64,000 nucleotides of DNA from an uncultured Christensenellaceae bacterium (lineage in GTDB: Bacteria; Bacillota; Clostridia; Christensenellales; Borkfalkiaceae), in NCBI GenBank assembly GCA_910586985.1, contig CAJUKK010000001.1:186001-250000 (forward strand). The letters run 5' to 3'. The first letter of the stretch is position 1; every line of letters starts with the position of its first letter. Below the pieces are notes generated by a model. It saw only the letters and a list, made by a program, of their open reading frames with translations. It did not search any database and was not told where the DNA came from. A program made the translations under genes and the position numbers. Below, in pieces: positions 8,247-16,391 of this stretch.

Positions 8247-9722
8247 ATGAAAATAACGGTTTTATTACAAGGAGGCGAAAAGCGCGTTCTTCCCTATTGC
8301 GGGGAAGAAAACCTTTTACGCCTCTTTGCGCTACACGGAATTAACATTCCCGCCCGTTGCGGCGGAACGGGCAAGTGCGGAAAATGCCGCGTCAGACTTG
8401 TTTCGGGAAAGCTGAAAGGAGGGGAAACGATAGAAGATGGCGTTTATCTTTCCTGTAAAGCAAAACCGCTTGCGGATTGCGAGATATCTTTAAAGATCGA
8501 AGAGGGAAACGGGATCGAAGAATTTCGGCTTTCTCGCAGTATTACGCCGCACGGCGCGGGATTGGGTATTGCCGTTGACCTCGGCACGACGACGATTGCC
8601 GCAAGCCTGTTGGATTTGCATAGCGGAAAGGTTCTGGGAACGGCATCTCGGCTGAATCCGCAGGCGGTGTTCGGGAGCGACGTTTTAAGTCGTATCCGCG
8701 CCTGCGAAAGCGAGGAGAGTTTTCACACGCTGACAAATTCCGTACGTAAAGCAATCGGAGAACTTGCAAACCAACTTATTGCGAAACGTGGCGATAGTAT
8801 TTCCCGCATGACGCTTGCGGGAAATACTACGATGTTGCATTTGTTTTGCGGCGTCGATCCCTCGCCGCTCGGCATTGCGCCGTTTAACCCTGTGTTTACC
8901 GATAAAAGAACATATCGTGGAGAAACATTTAAAATGAAGGCAGGGGAAATAACGGTTTTGCCATCGATATCTGCATTTGTCGGCGCGGATATTTCGGCCG
9001 ATCTTTTAGCGACCGATCTGATCCGTGCGAAAGATAACGTGTTGCTCGTCGATTTAGGGACAAACGGCGAGATGGCGCTCAAAAGCGGTGAAAAGTTTGT
9101 ATGTACTTCAACGGCTGCCGGACCTGCGCTTGAAGGCGCTTGCATTTCTTGCGGCGTAGGCGGGATTGCAGGTGCAATCAACCGCGTGTGGATTCAGGGA
9201 GAAGGGGTTGCATTTTCAACGATCGGCAGTGAGCCGCCCGTCGGAATTTGCGGAGCGGGGCTTGTAGACCTGATTGCCGCACTACTCGATCTCGGTAAGA
9301 TAGACGAAACGGGGTATCTTGCCGAAGAGAAATATTTTTTGTGTGAAAACGTATATCTGACCCGCGCCGACGTTCGGCAGTTTCAGCTTGCCAAGGCGGC
9401 GATTTCTGCGGGTATAGTTTCGCTACTCAACCATGAGGGACTTACGTGCGGAGATATTTCGCGCTGTCTGATTGCAGGCGGATTGGGAAGTTATATGAAC
9501 GTAAAGAGTGCAGTGCGTGTCGGATTGATCCCTGCGGAATTTGAAGAGAATACGTTCGCGGTAGGAAACGGAAGTTTGTATGGCGCACAACTATATTTGC
9601 TTGACGAAACTTGCCGTGCGGAGACGGACGAAATTATGGAGCGTGCAACGGCGATTGACCTTTCGGGCGACGGATTTTTCGCCGATGAATTTGTGGAGAG
9701 AATGTGCTTTGAAGAACCTTAA
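8247..9722 (+). CDS. corrinoid reductive activator (RACo/RamA-like, [2Fe-2S] plus ASKHA domains)
   Basis: 491 residues. The N-terminal ferredoxin-like domain has four Cys at 38, 44, 47 and 70 (C-x5-C-x2-C-x22-C), suited to one [2Fe-2S] cluster. From about residue 110 the protein follows the DUF4445/ASKHA ATPase fold: DLGTTTIAASLLD (phosphate loop), NTTMLHLFCG, LVDLGTNGEMAL and a GICGAGLVDLIAA segment. Such proteins use ATP to drive reduction of inactive Co(II) corrinoid back to Co(I). It directly follows the corrinoid protein gene. It is the RACo-type architecture ([2Fe-2S] at the N-terminus) rather than the archaeal RamA form with C-terminal [4Fe-4S] clusters. It overlaps the next gene by about 14 bp. 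Confidence 0.88.
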   Translation: MKITVLLQGGEKRVLPYCGEENLLRLFALHGINIPARCGGTGKCGKCRVRLVSGKLKGGETIEDGVYLSCKAKPLADCEISLKIEEGNGIEEFRLSRSITPHGAGLGIAVDLGTTTIAASLLDLHSGKVLGTASRLNPQAVFGSDVLSRIRACESEESFHTLTNSVRKAIGELANQLIAKRGDSISRMTLAGNTTMLHLFCGVDPSPLGIAPFNPVFTDKRTYRGETFKMKAGEITVLPSISAFVGADISADLLATDLIRAKDNVLLVDLGTNGEMALKSGEKFVCTSTAAGPALEGACISCGVGGIAGAINRVWIQGEGVAFSTIGSEPPVGICGAGLVDLIAALLDLGKIDETGYLAEEKYFLCENVYLTRADVRQFQLAKAAISAGIVSLLNHEGLTCGDISRCLIAGGLGSYMNVKSAVRVGLIPAEFEENTFAVGNGSLYGAQLYLLDETCRAETDEIMERATAIDLSGDGFFADEFVERMCFEEP

Positions 9723-10242
9723 AGAAAAATTTCCCGCTTTGCGGGAATGGATAGTGATTGAAACCGATCGGATCGTCTTTTCGGAAGACACGGTAAAGGC
9801 ATGCGCGCGTAACGCTTGCGGATGTTACGGAACAAATTGGTCGTGTCCACCCGCCGTCGGAAAACTTAGCTATTTGGAAAAAAAGATACGCGCTTATCCT
9901 TATGTGTTTTTCTTTTCGACGTGTCATGAGTTAGAAGATAGTTTCGACTTGGAAGGTATGGATTCTGCGCGGCAAGAACATACAAGATTGACCGAAGAAA
10001 TAGCAGAACATTTTTCTGTTCCGCATGATTGCGTACTCGGCGCGGAGGCGTGCAACATCTGTAAACAGTGTACTTATCCGTCCGCTCCTTGCCGATTTCC
10101 CGAAAGACAGCGGCGTACGGTGGAGTCGCACGGGATTGACGTGGTCGTGCTCTGCGAACGGACGGGACTTAAATATTGCAACGGACAAAATACAGTTACT
10201 TACTTTTCGTTGTTGTTTTTAGAAAAAAACGTGTCGGAATAA
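9709..10242 (+). CDS. DUF2284 cysteine-rich metal-binding protein
   Basis: 177 residues if translation starts at TTG 9709, where GGAGAG (9695-9700) gives an 8-nt spacing; an ATG at 9685 in the same frame has no ribosome site. Two Cys-rich blocks define DUF2284: C-A-R-N-A-C-G-C-Y-G-T-N-W-S-C-P-P near residues 32-48, and C-x2-C-x2-C ... P-C-R-F-P near the middle, followed by the family segment ESHGIDV. This family is predicted to bind metal, probably an iron-sulfur cluster, and is often found beside corrinoid methyltransferase genes; its biochemical role is not established. It is the last gene of the operon, followed by a strong terminator. Confidence 0.75.
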   Translation: MKNLKEKFPALREWIVIETDRIVFSEDTVKACARNACGCYGTNWSCPPAVGKLSYLEKKIRAYPYVFFFSTCHELEDSFDLEGMDSARQEHTRLTEEIAEHFSVPHDCVLGAEACNICKQCTYPSAPCRFPERQRRTVESHGIDVVVLCERTGLKYCNGQNTVTYFSLLFLEKNVSE

Positions 10243-10253
10243 AAGAGTGAAAA

Positions 10254-10312
10254 AACACCCCCGCGGAAAGCGCACTTCCCATAGGGAATTAAAAAACTAA
10301 ATTATTAATAGT
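10254..10312 (+). repeat. 3' element, copy 1 (inverted relative to 11022-11080)
   Basis: Just after the DUF2284 stop the sequence has AAAAAACACCCCCGCG, then a small hairpin TTCCC-ATA-GGGAA, then an A-rich run. A closely similar series occurs on the minus strand directly after the metA stop (AAAAAACACCCCTGCG, then TTCCC-ACA-GGGAA). Similarity continues over about 50-60 nt with small gaps. Both copies start within about 15 nt of a stop codon. Confidence 0.5.
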
Positions 10313-10332
10313 TATACTTTCAAGCAAGGACA

Positions 10333-10363
10333 AAAGCTCTCGAACGATATGTTCGAGAGCTTT
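10333..10363. terminator. bidirectional intrinsic terminator
   Basis: Perfect 13-bp stem AAAGCTCTCGAAC / GTTCGAGAGCTTT with a 5-nt loop, followed by TT on the plus strand and preceded by A residues, so it can also work for the minus-strand gene ending at 10398. It closes the glycoside/methyltransferase operon. Confidence 0.85.
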
Positions 10364-10397
10364 TTACTACAAACCTTTTAGAAAGATAAATTGAAAT

Positions 10398-10838
10398 TTA
10401 TCTTGATTGTCTATTTTTGTAGCTGATAGTTATATGTCCTATTCCAAAAATTATAGAAAAGATTATAAGCGGAATAGATAAAAGCATAATTCCACTGAAT
10501 AGGAATAGTAGTGTGGGCACTATGGAAAGCCACAGCATTTTTGTAGCACTCTGCCCGTTGCGGAATATTATCCAACCTAATATGTACAAAGCAAGCAACG
10601 TTCCGTTTACAATCAAATACGCTATTAAACCACTATCAAACCAAAAATTGAAATAGGTGTACGGAACGTTAAAAACCATAAACAACATACAACCGTAACG
10701 CCCGATTTGCTCTAACGCAATGATTGATTTATTGTTATATCTGTTTGCAAAAGAGCCTTTGTCAACTATTGCGATGATTAAATTCGGTATTAAGATAATT
10801 GCAACCGCAATCAGTCCGTAGTAATTAAACCAACTCAT
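10398..10838 (-). CDS. small integral membrane protein, function unknown
   Basis: 146 residues with four hydrophobic spans (about 7-26, 50-66, 73-92 and 104-137, the last probably two spans) and short polar loops. I do not recognise a family. GGAG is placed about 8 nt before the start. A promoter is visible on the minus strand: TTGCGT (10894-10899), 17 bp, TATAAT (10871-10876), giving a leader of about 25-30 nt. The gene stands alone between the operon terminator and the 3' side of metA, is AT-richer than its neighbours and is flanked by the two copies of the 3' element, which may mean that the segment was inserted here. Confidence 0.6.
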   Translation of the reverse strand: MSWFNYYGLIAVAIILIPNLIIAIVDKGSFANRYNNKSIIALEQIGRYGCMLFMVFNVPYTYFNFWFDSGLIAYLIVNGTLLALYILGWIIFRNGQSATKMLWLSIVPTLLFLFSGIMLLSIPLIIFSIIFGIGHITISYKNRQSR

Positions 10839-10870
10839 ATTGTCTCCAAAATACTGTTTATCTTACTGTC

Positions 10871-10899
10871 ATTATATCACGAAAAATGAAAGAACGCAA
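10871..10899 (-). promoter_or_regulatory. sigma-A promoter of the small membrane protein gene
   Basis: On the minus strand TTGCGT, 17 bp, TATAAT. The -10 box is perfect and the -35 box has 3-4 matches. The start codon lies 33 nt after the -10 box. Confidence 0.6.
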
Positions 10900-10943
10900 C
10901 CGATTGAATTTTGCGGGAAATATAAAACATATCTATATCTCAC

Positions 10944-10961
10944 TAGGCTACGAGTAGCCTA
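10944..10961. repeat. 18-bp perfect palindrome
   Basis: TAGGCTAC-GA-GTAGCCTA is a perfect inverted repeat with a 2-nt centre. It is upstream of the membrane-protein promoter on the minus strand and downstream of the metA terminator. It could be a protein-binding site or a remnant of a hairpin; there is no T-tract, so it is not a terminator. Confidence 0.4.
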
Positions 10962-10983
10962 ATTCGTCCACGAAAAAAAGTAC

Positions 10984-11016
10984 AGAAAAGGCACAGCTTA
11001 ACGCTATGCCTAAACC
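10984..11016 (-). terminator. terminator of the smpB-metY-metA transcript
   Basis: On the minus strand AGGCATAGC, 5-nt loop, GCTGTGCCT, followed by TTTTCTG and a further T-tract. The 9-bp stem has one G-T wobble. It lies about 65 nt after the metA stop. Confidence 0.7.
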
Positions 11017-11021
11017 TTTTT

Positions 11022-11080
11022 ATTTGCGTTTTATTAAATTCCCTGTGGGAATTACGGTAAAGCGCAGGGGTGTTTTTTAA
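11022..11080 (-). repeat. 3' element, copy 2
   Basis: Minus-strand copy of the element at 10254-10312, beginning immediately at the metA stop codon: AAAAAACACCCC-T-GCG, a diverged spacer, then TTCCC-ACA-GGGAA in a longer perfect palindrome AATTCCC/GGGAATT. Confidence 0.5.
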
Positions 11081-11988
11081 GTTTCGAATCGGTAGGGCGT
11101 TGTCTGATAGACAAAGTTGAGCCAGTTGTTGTAAAACAGATTTGCCGTAGACGACCAACACATATTTATTTTAGTTTCGGTCGGGTCGGAAAAATAGCTG
11201 AACGGGCGTTCGATGGGGAGTCCTTTTGCCTTATCCCGCTCATATTCTTTTTGTAAAGTATCGCGATCGTATTCCATATGCCCGAGCACAAACACGCGGC
11301 TGTGATCGAGGTTTGTAACGATCGGCGCGCCCGCGCGGTGCGCTCTTGCCAGAATTTTCAAGCGCGGTTCCCGTTCAATATCGGCGGCGCGTATCGCTGA
11401 GTGACGGGAGTGACACATATGAAATTCGTCCGATATGCCGCGCATAAGCGGATCGGGTTCTTTGCTATGTTCCTTTCTATGCGTAAACACACCGAAAAGT
11501 TTTCGCGGTAGCGGGCGTTTTTCAATTCCGTAAAAGTGATATAGCGCAGCCATCGCGCCCCAGCAAATGAAGATTGTCGAAGTTACGTTCGTCGTCGTAA
11601 AATCGAAAATACGTTTCAGCTCGTCCCAATAGCCAACGGAAGAAAATTCAAGGTCTTCTACGGGCGCGCCCGTTATTATCATACCGTCGAAATGTTTGTT
11701 TTGAATCTTTTCAAAAGGCTGGTAAAAACGGTCGAGATAGCTTGCCTCTGTGTTTTTCGATTGATAACTTTTTGTATTTACGAGAGTAATGTTGACCTGT
11801 AAAGGGGAGTTGGAAAGAAGTCGCATAAATTGCGTTTCCGTCTCTTTTTTTGTCGGCATCAGGTTTAATATCGCAATTTCAATGGGGCGGATATCCTGAC
11901 GGAATGCGCGTTCTTTATCCATTACGATAATGCGTTCTTCGCTTAAAATGGAGTATGCGGGGATATTACGGTCAATGACGATAGGCAT
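11077..11988 (-). CDS. metA: homoserine O-acetyltransferase (MetAA type)
   Basis: 303 residues of the MetA (HTS) family, which acylates homoserine as the first committed step of methionine synthesis. The catalytic triad regions are visible: Cys in FICWGAMAAL, His in VLGHMEYD and the nearby Glu. The residue that sets acyl-donor choice is Glu111 in ITGAPVED; B. cereus MetA with Glu here uses acetyl-CoA, whereas E. coli MetA with Gly uses succinyl-CoA. O-acetylhomoserine is therefore the expected product, which fits the sulfhydrylase gene just upstream. GGAGGT lies 6 nt before the start, and metY ends 12 bp upstream. Confidence 0.93.
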   Translation of the reverse strand: MPIVIDRNIPAYSILSEERIIVMDKERAFRQDIRPIEIAILNLMPTKKETETQFMRLLSNSPLQVNITLVNTKSYQSKNTEASYLDRFYQPFEKIQNKHFDGMIITGAPVEDLEFSSVGYWDELKRIFDFTTTNVTSTIFICWGAMAALYHFYGIEKRPLPRKLFGVFTHRKEHSKEPDPLMRGISDEFHMCHSRHSAIRAADIEREPRLKILARAHRAGAPIVTNLDHSRVFVLGHMEYDRDTLQKEYERDKAKGLPIERPFSYFSDPTETKINMCWSSTANLFYNNWLNFVYQTTPYRFET

Positions 11989-12000
11989 GTGAACCTCCTG

Positions 12001-13272
12001 TCAGATACTTCTGAATGCGTTTTCAAGGTCGGCGATAATGTCGGCGGGGTCTTCGATACCGACTGAAAGGCGAACGAGATTTCCCGAAATACCGGCGCTG
12101 ATCAGCTCTTCTTCCGAGAGTTGACGGTGCGTGGTGGAAGCGGGATGAAGAATACAGCTGCGCACGTCGGCAACGTGCGTTTCCTGCGTGACGAGTTGTA
12201 AATGTTCCATAAATACGGCGCAGGTTTTGCTGTCGCCCTTGATACCGAAACTCATCATTCCTCCCGAACCTTTGGGCAGATACTTCTGCGCCAATGCGTA
12301 ATATGCATCGGTTTCAAGGGAAGAATGCTTTACCCATTCCACCTTCGGGTGGCGATTGAGATATGCTGCAACTTCTTTTGCATTTGCGCAGTGTTTTTGC
12401 ATGCGGAGCGCGAGCGTATCACAGCCGAGATAGGTCAAAAAGGCGTTTTGAGGACTCATCATCGCGCCCGTGTCGCGCATCATCTGCGCGCGGCATTTTG
12501 TTCCGAACGCTACGGGAAGGTCGGCATATACAAGTCCGTGATAACTTTCGTCGGGTATGTTGAAAGCGGGGTAGCGGGGATTGTCTTTAAAACGGAAGTT
12601 ACCGCAGTCGACGATCATTCCGCCGAGCGCCGCCGCATGCCCGTCGATATACTTACTCGTTGAGTGAATAACGATATGCGCGCCGTAGTCTTTCGGACGG
12701 CAGAGTACAGGCGTTGTAAGCGTATTGTCGATGATAAAGACGATGCCGTGCTTTTTGCAGATTGCGGAAAGTTTATCAAAATCGATAATCGTAATCGCAG
12801 GATTTGCAACAGTTTCTGCATATACGAATTTTGTTTTTTCGTCAATCAGCGATTCGATATGTTCCGCCGTGCAGTCCGGATCAAAAAATCTTCCTTCGAT
12901 ACCGAATTTAGGCAGAGTCGTGGAAAATAAATTATAAGAGCCTCCGTAGATCGCACCCGAGGTAACAATGTTGTCTCCCGCCTCGCACAGCGTCATGGCA
13001 GTCAATAGGATTGCCGCCATCCCCGAGGAGCAACCGATTCCGCAAACGCCGTCTTCCAAGGCGGCAATGCGTTTTTCGAGTACGTCGACCGTGGGGTTGG
13101 CAAGGCGGGAATAGAAGAATCCGTCCGATTTCAGATCAAATAAATCAGCCATTTTCTGCGTATCGCCATAGAAGAAAGTTGTGCTTTGGCATATGGGGGG
13201 AATACGACTCTCGCCTGTTTTGGGTTCGTAGCCTGCTTGGACGCACAGAGTTTCTGGTTTGTAATGTTTCAT
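12001..13272 (-). CDS. metY: O-acetylhomoserine sulfhydrylase (PLP-dependent)
   Basis: 423 residues, Cys/Met-metabolism PLP enzyme family. The PLP lysine is in the motif HSTSKYIDGH, with IIDNTLTTPVL upstream of it and YSRLANPTVDVLE near the N-terminus. The typical MetY length (about 425) and the C-terminal LVRLSVGIEDPADIIADL match homocysteine synthases that join O-acetylhomoserine with sulfide. It precedes metA by 12 bp and follows smpB by 13 bp on the minus strand, so direct sulfhydrylation of homoserine is encoded as one unit. No SAM riboswitch or S-box is visible upstream. Confidence 0.93.
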   Translation of the reverse strand: MKHYKPETLCVQAGYEPKTGESRIPPICQSTTFFYGDTQKMADLFDLKSDGFFYSRLANPTVDVLEKRIAALEDGVCGIGCSSGMAAILLTAMTLCEAGDNIVTSGAIYGGSYNLFSTTLPKFGIEGRFFDPDCTAEHIESLIDEKTKFVYAETVANPAITIIDFDKLSAICKKHGIVFIIDNTLTTPVLCRPKDYGAHIVIHSTSKYIDGHAAALGGMIVDCGNFRFKDNPRYPAFNIPDESYHGLVYADLPVAFGTKCRAQMMRDTGAMMSPQNAFLTYLGCDTLALRMQKHCANAKEVAAYLNRHPKVEWVKHSSLETDAYYALAQKYLPKGSGGMMSFGIKGDSKTCAVFMEHLQLVTQETHVADVRSCILHPASTTHRQLSEEELISAGISGNLVRLSVGIEDPADIIADLENAFRSI

Positions 13273-13285
13273 ATCAACGTACCTC

Positions 13286-13738
13286 TTATTTAAAAAGTTC
13301 TTTTACGGCGCGGTCGGTAGCGCGTTTTACGTCGCGTTCGGCTATCGTGCGCTTTTTATCATAGGTGTGTTTTCCCTTACAGAGCGCAATTTCTATTTTG
13401 ATCAGCGCGTCCTTAAAATAAAGTTTTAAAGGAACAAGCGTATAACCTTTTTCGTTGACGCGTCCGACGATCTTTGCAATTTCGCGTTTATGAAGTAAGA
13501 GCTTGCGGTCTTTTCTCGAATCGCGTGTGGAAAACGCTCCGCTTTTGTCATAAAGAGCGATATGCATATTTTTTAAATATACTTCCCCGCGGTGCAGTTC
13601 GCAAAAACTTTCGTTTAGAGACGCTTTGCCTGCGCGTAAGGATTTTACTTCGCTCCCTTCGAGTACGATTCCCGCCTCAAATTTTTCTTCGATAAAATAT
13701 TCGAAAGAGGCTGATTTGTTTACGGCAATTTGTTTCAT
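13286..13738 (-). CDS. smpB: SsrA (tmRNA)-binding protein
   Basis: 150 residues, the usual SmpB length. Start at 13738 (MKQIAVNKSASFEYFIEEKF) is chosen because AAGGGA is just upstream and the family begins here; an ATG at 13759 has no ribosome site. The OB-fold signatures GIVLEGSEVKSLRAGKASL and the tail GKHTYDKKRTIAERD are complete. It binds tmRNA and delivers it to stalled ribosomes. It sits in the secG-rnr-smpB order common in Bacillota. The metY-metA pair follows within 13 bp and probably shares its transcript. Confidence 0.97.
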   Translation of the reverse strand: MKQIAVNKSASFEYFIEEKFEAGIVLEGSEVKSLRAGKASLNESFCELHRGEVYLKNMHIALYDKSGAFSTRDSRKDRKLLLHKREIAKIVGRVNEKGYTLVPLKLYFKDALIKIEIALCKGKHTYDKKRTIAERDVKRATDRAVKELFK

Positions 13739-13807
13739 ATGATCCCTTGGTATAACCAAAAAATTTTAAAATGCGGCGCACGATGCGTTGAGTGCGTTAT
13801 AAAATAC

Positions 13808-13860
13808 TTTGTATTGTACTGTTTATTATATCACGCAATTTGAAAAAATAAAAGAGTTTA
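13808..13860 (-). promoter_or_regulatory. probable promoter for smpB-metY-metA
   Basis: On the minus strand a perfect TATAAT (13825-13830) lies between rnr and smpB; the -35 region is only T-rich (weak). It would give a leader of about 80 nt. Transcription may also read through from rnr. Confidence 0.4.
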
Positions 13861-15948
13861 GCTGAGTTTCTTTAAAAATCCGAAGTGTGTTCTGCGCATA
13901 CCGAAATCCACGCCGTCAACACGTACGCGCAGTTTTTCGCCGAGACGGAACGTATTCCGCGTTCCGCGGAGCGTATAGCTTGTTTCATCAAAATCATAGT
14001 AATCGTCGGGCAAGGTATCGATCGGGATAAGTCCTTCAACCGTGTTGGCAAGTTCGGCAAATATACCGAATGCGGTAACGCCGGATATGATTGCATCGTA
14101 TTCTTCGCCGATTTTATCCTGCATGTAGACGGAAATATACAGCGCGTCGACGTCGCGTTCAGCCTCAGTCGCGTTTTTTTCGCATTTCGAAGATTGTTCG
14201 GAAACGGACGAAACGATATTCGTATAAACGGAACGCGCCTTGTCTTCATTTTTGATACTTTCTTTAATGATACGGTGAATGCACAAATCGGGATAACGGC
14301 GAATAGGGGAGGTAAAATGACAATAACAATCGGAAGCAAGACCAAAGTGACCTAAATTTTCAGGCGCATATTTCGCTTTCATCATGGAGCGTAGCATGAT
14401 ACGGTTGACAAGCGGATAAATTGCAGTATCCTTGAGCGATTCAAGTAATTTTTTATAGTCCATGGGGGAAACGTTTTCGGGATCAAATTCCGTATTGATT
14501 CCCGCTTCGCGTAAAAACGCGGCAAAGTCTCCCGCTTTCTCGGCGGACGGTTGTTCGTGTACGCGGTAGACAAAGGGCATTTTCTTTGCGGTCATCAACG
14601 TAGCCACGCTCTCGTTGGCGAGCACCATAAACTGTTCGATCATTTCGTGCGATATCGTGCGTTCGTAATCGGGTATTGAGATTTCTCCGTTTGAATACAA
14701 TATCTTTGCTTCTTTTAAATCCATGGCAACGCCGCCGCGGTTTGCCCGTGCATTTTGCAATATCTTTGTGAGCGAGACGGCCGTTTGTACGAAGCTTACC
14801 AGTTCAGGATATTGTTCTGTGGTTTCGCTGTCTTGCTCATAAATTTTAGTTATGGCTTTATACGTCATGCGGCGCCGCGATCGGATAACGGACGGCATTA
14901 TATTTTTTTCTATGACAACGCCTTGTTTGTCCACCGTCATAAGGCAGGAGAGCGTCAATCTGTCTACGCCTTCGTTCAGCGAGCAGATGTCGTTCGAAAG
15001 TGCGGGCGGAAGCATGGGGAGGACACGGTCGGGAAAATAGACGCTTGTCCCGCGAGCGTAAGCCTCGTTGTCAATAACGCCGCCGCGCGAAACATAGTTG
15101 GAAACGTCGGCAATATGCACGCCGAGCCGATAAAAGTTACCGTCGTAAGAAATCGAAATTGCATCGTCTATATCCCGCGTGTCTTCTCCGTCTACGGTAA
15201 TGATCAGCTCGTTCCGTAAATCCAGCCGACCCGAAAGATCGTTGTCCGTAATCCCGCGCGCAGCTTTTTGTTCCGCTTCGGTAATGACTTCGGCAGGAAA
15301 TTCTTCGCGTAATCCGTGCGCACGGATCAGCGATAGTTCCTCTACGAAAAAATCTCCGCTTTCGCCTAAAATCTCAATGATTTCGCCTGCGGGCGAACCG
15401 TCTCTTGCATATGACGTTATACGCGCAATCGCCTTGTCGCCGTTCTTGCAGTGTTTGGTTTTGTTGAACGGAATATATACTTCTTCGCTGTATTTTTTTT
15501 CGTCTGAACGCAGATATCCCGCTTTACGGTCGAGACGGAACGTGCCGACGACTTCTTTAATTCCGCGCTCGAGAATGGCTAAAATTTCACCTTCGTCGCC
15601 TGAACGCCCCTTAACGTTAATAGCAAGTACGGTATCTCCGTGGAGCGCGCCCTTTAAAGCGCGGTGGGGGATAAAGAGATCGCCCGAACCGTCTTGCGGC
15701 ATAAAAAAAGCAAAGCCGCGCTCGTTGCCGGATATTGTGCCGCGTTTTGCGCCGAATTGTTGCGCCGTTCCGAACCGATAAGAAGAATCGCATAAGAGTT
15801 CTCCTTCTCGTACCAGCTGGTGCAACATGTCGCGCAAGGCTGAGCTTTCTCTTTGTTTAAGTCGAAGTTTGCGCGCTATTTGCTCGTCCGTCATTAGTGC
15901 GAACGAGCCGTCTTTTATTTTTTCAAGTATCGATTGTTTTGCGTTCAA
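13858..15948 (-). CDS. rnr: ribonuclease R
   Basis: 696 residues with the RNase R order: N-terminal winged-helix region (1-60), cold-shock OB domains (about 65-215), the RNB catalytic domain (about 230-560) with the four-Asp active site in GEDTRDIDDAIS, and a C-terminal S1 domain (about 615-690). It is a processive 3'-5' exoribonuclease that works with tmRNA in mRNA decay and quality control, consistent with smpB next to it. AAAGGAG lies 6 nt before the start. It lies 82 bp after secG, with a hairpin terminator between them. Confidence 0.96.
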   Translation of the reverse strand: MNAKQSILEKIKDGSFALMTDEQIARKLRLKQRESSALRDMLHQLVREGELLCDSSYRFGTAQQFGAKRGTISGNERGFAFFMPQDGSGDLFIPHRALKGALHGDTVLAINVKGRSGDEGEILAILERGIKEVVGTFRLDRKAGYLRSDEKKYSEEVYIPFNKTKHCKNGDKAIARITSYARDGSPAGEIIEILGESGDFFVEELSLIRAHGLREEFPAEVITEAEQKAARGITDNDLSGRLDLRNELIITVDGEDTRDIDDAISISYDGNFYRLGVHIADVSNYVSRGGVIDNEAYARGTSVYFPDRVLPMLPPALSNDICSLNEGVDRLTLSCLMTVDKQGVVIEKNIMPSVIRSRRRMTYKAITKIYEQDSETTEQYPELVSFVQTAVSLTKILQNARANRGGVAMDLKEAKILYSNGEISIPDYERTISHEMIEQFMVLANESVATLMTAKKMPFVYRVHEQPSAEKAGDFAAFLREAGINTEFDPENVSPMDYKKLLESLKDTAIYPLVNRIMLRSMMKAKYAPENLGHFGLASDCYCHFTSPIRRYPDLCIHRIIKESIKNEDKARSVYTNIVSSVSEQSSKCEKNATEAERDVDALYISVYMQDKIGEEYDAIISGVTAFGIFAELANTVEGLIPIDTLPDDYYDFDETSYTLRGTRNTFRLGEKLRVRVDGVDFGMRRTHFGFLKKLS

Positions 15949-15981
15949 AATAACTCCTTTAATATGTAAAAGGGGAGAGAA

Positions 15982-16013
15982 GAAAAAAACAGGGCAGCTT
16001 TTTCAAGCCGCCC
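15982..16013 (-). terminator. terminator-like hairpin between secG and rnr
   Basis: Minus strand GGGCGGCTT, GAAA loop, AAGCTGCCC, then TGTTTTTTTC. The 9-bp stem has one G-T wobble and a 7-T tail. It may limit read-through from secG into rnr. Confidence 0.75.
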
Positions 16014-16030
16014 GTTGATTCGTGTGGAAA

Positions 16031-16351
16031 TTACGACCAAATTCCGTCAATTTGCAGAATAAAGAATACGATGGCAAGCACAGCCAAAACAACAAGACAG
16101 ATAATCGTCCATCTTTTTAACGTAGCTTCCGTCGATTTTCCTTTATTCTTACCGAAAAAGGTTTCGCTCGAACCGCCGAGCGCGTCGATTCCCTGTGAGT
16201 TACCGGGCTGAAGAAAGACAAGAATAATTGCAGCGATTGCCGCAACGAACATGAGCACGATAAATACGATGCTTACGACGCGATAGGTCGCATAAGTTGC
16301 CGCATCTCTTGCAGGTGCAAGAAGGTTTGTGAGTATCGAAACGTAATCCAT
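16031..16351 (-). CDS. secG: preprotein translocase subunit SecG
   Basis: 106 residues, with two membrane spans (about 25-47 and 84-101) separated by the SecG loop containing QGIDALGGSSETFFGKNKG. The N-terminal extension of about 20 residues before the first span is longer than in Bacillus SecG. It is the small accessory subunit of the SecYEG channel. GGACTC upstream is a moderate ribosome site. Its own promoter is visible at 16392-16420. Confidence 0.93.
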   Translation of the reverse strand: MDYVSILTNLLAPARDAATYATYRVVSIVFIVLMFVAAIAAIILVFLQPGNSQGIDALGGSSETFFGKNKGKSTEATLKRWTIICLVVLAVLAIVFFILQIDGIWS

Positions 16352-16391
16352 TTGCTTGAGTCCTTATTACTTTTTACAAATATCAGTGGAA

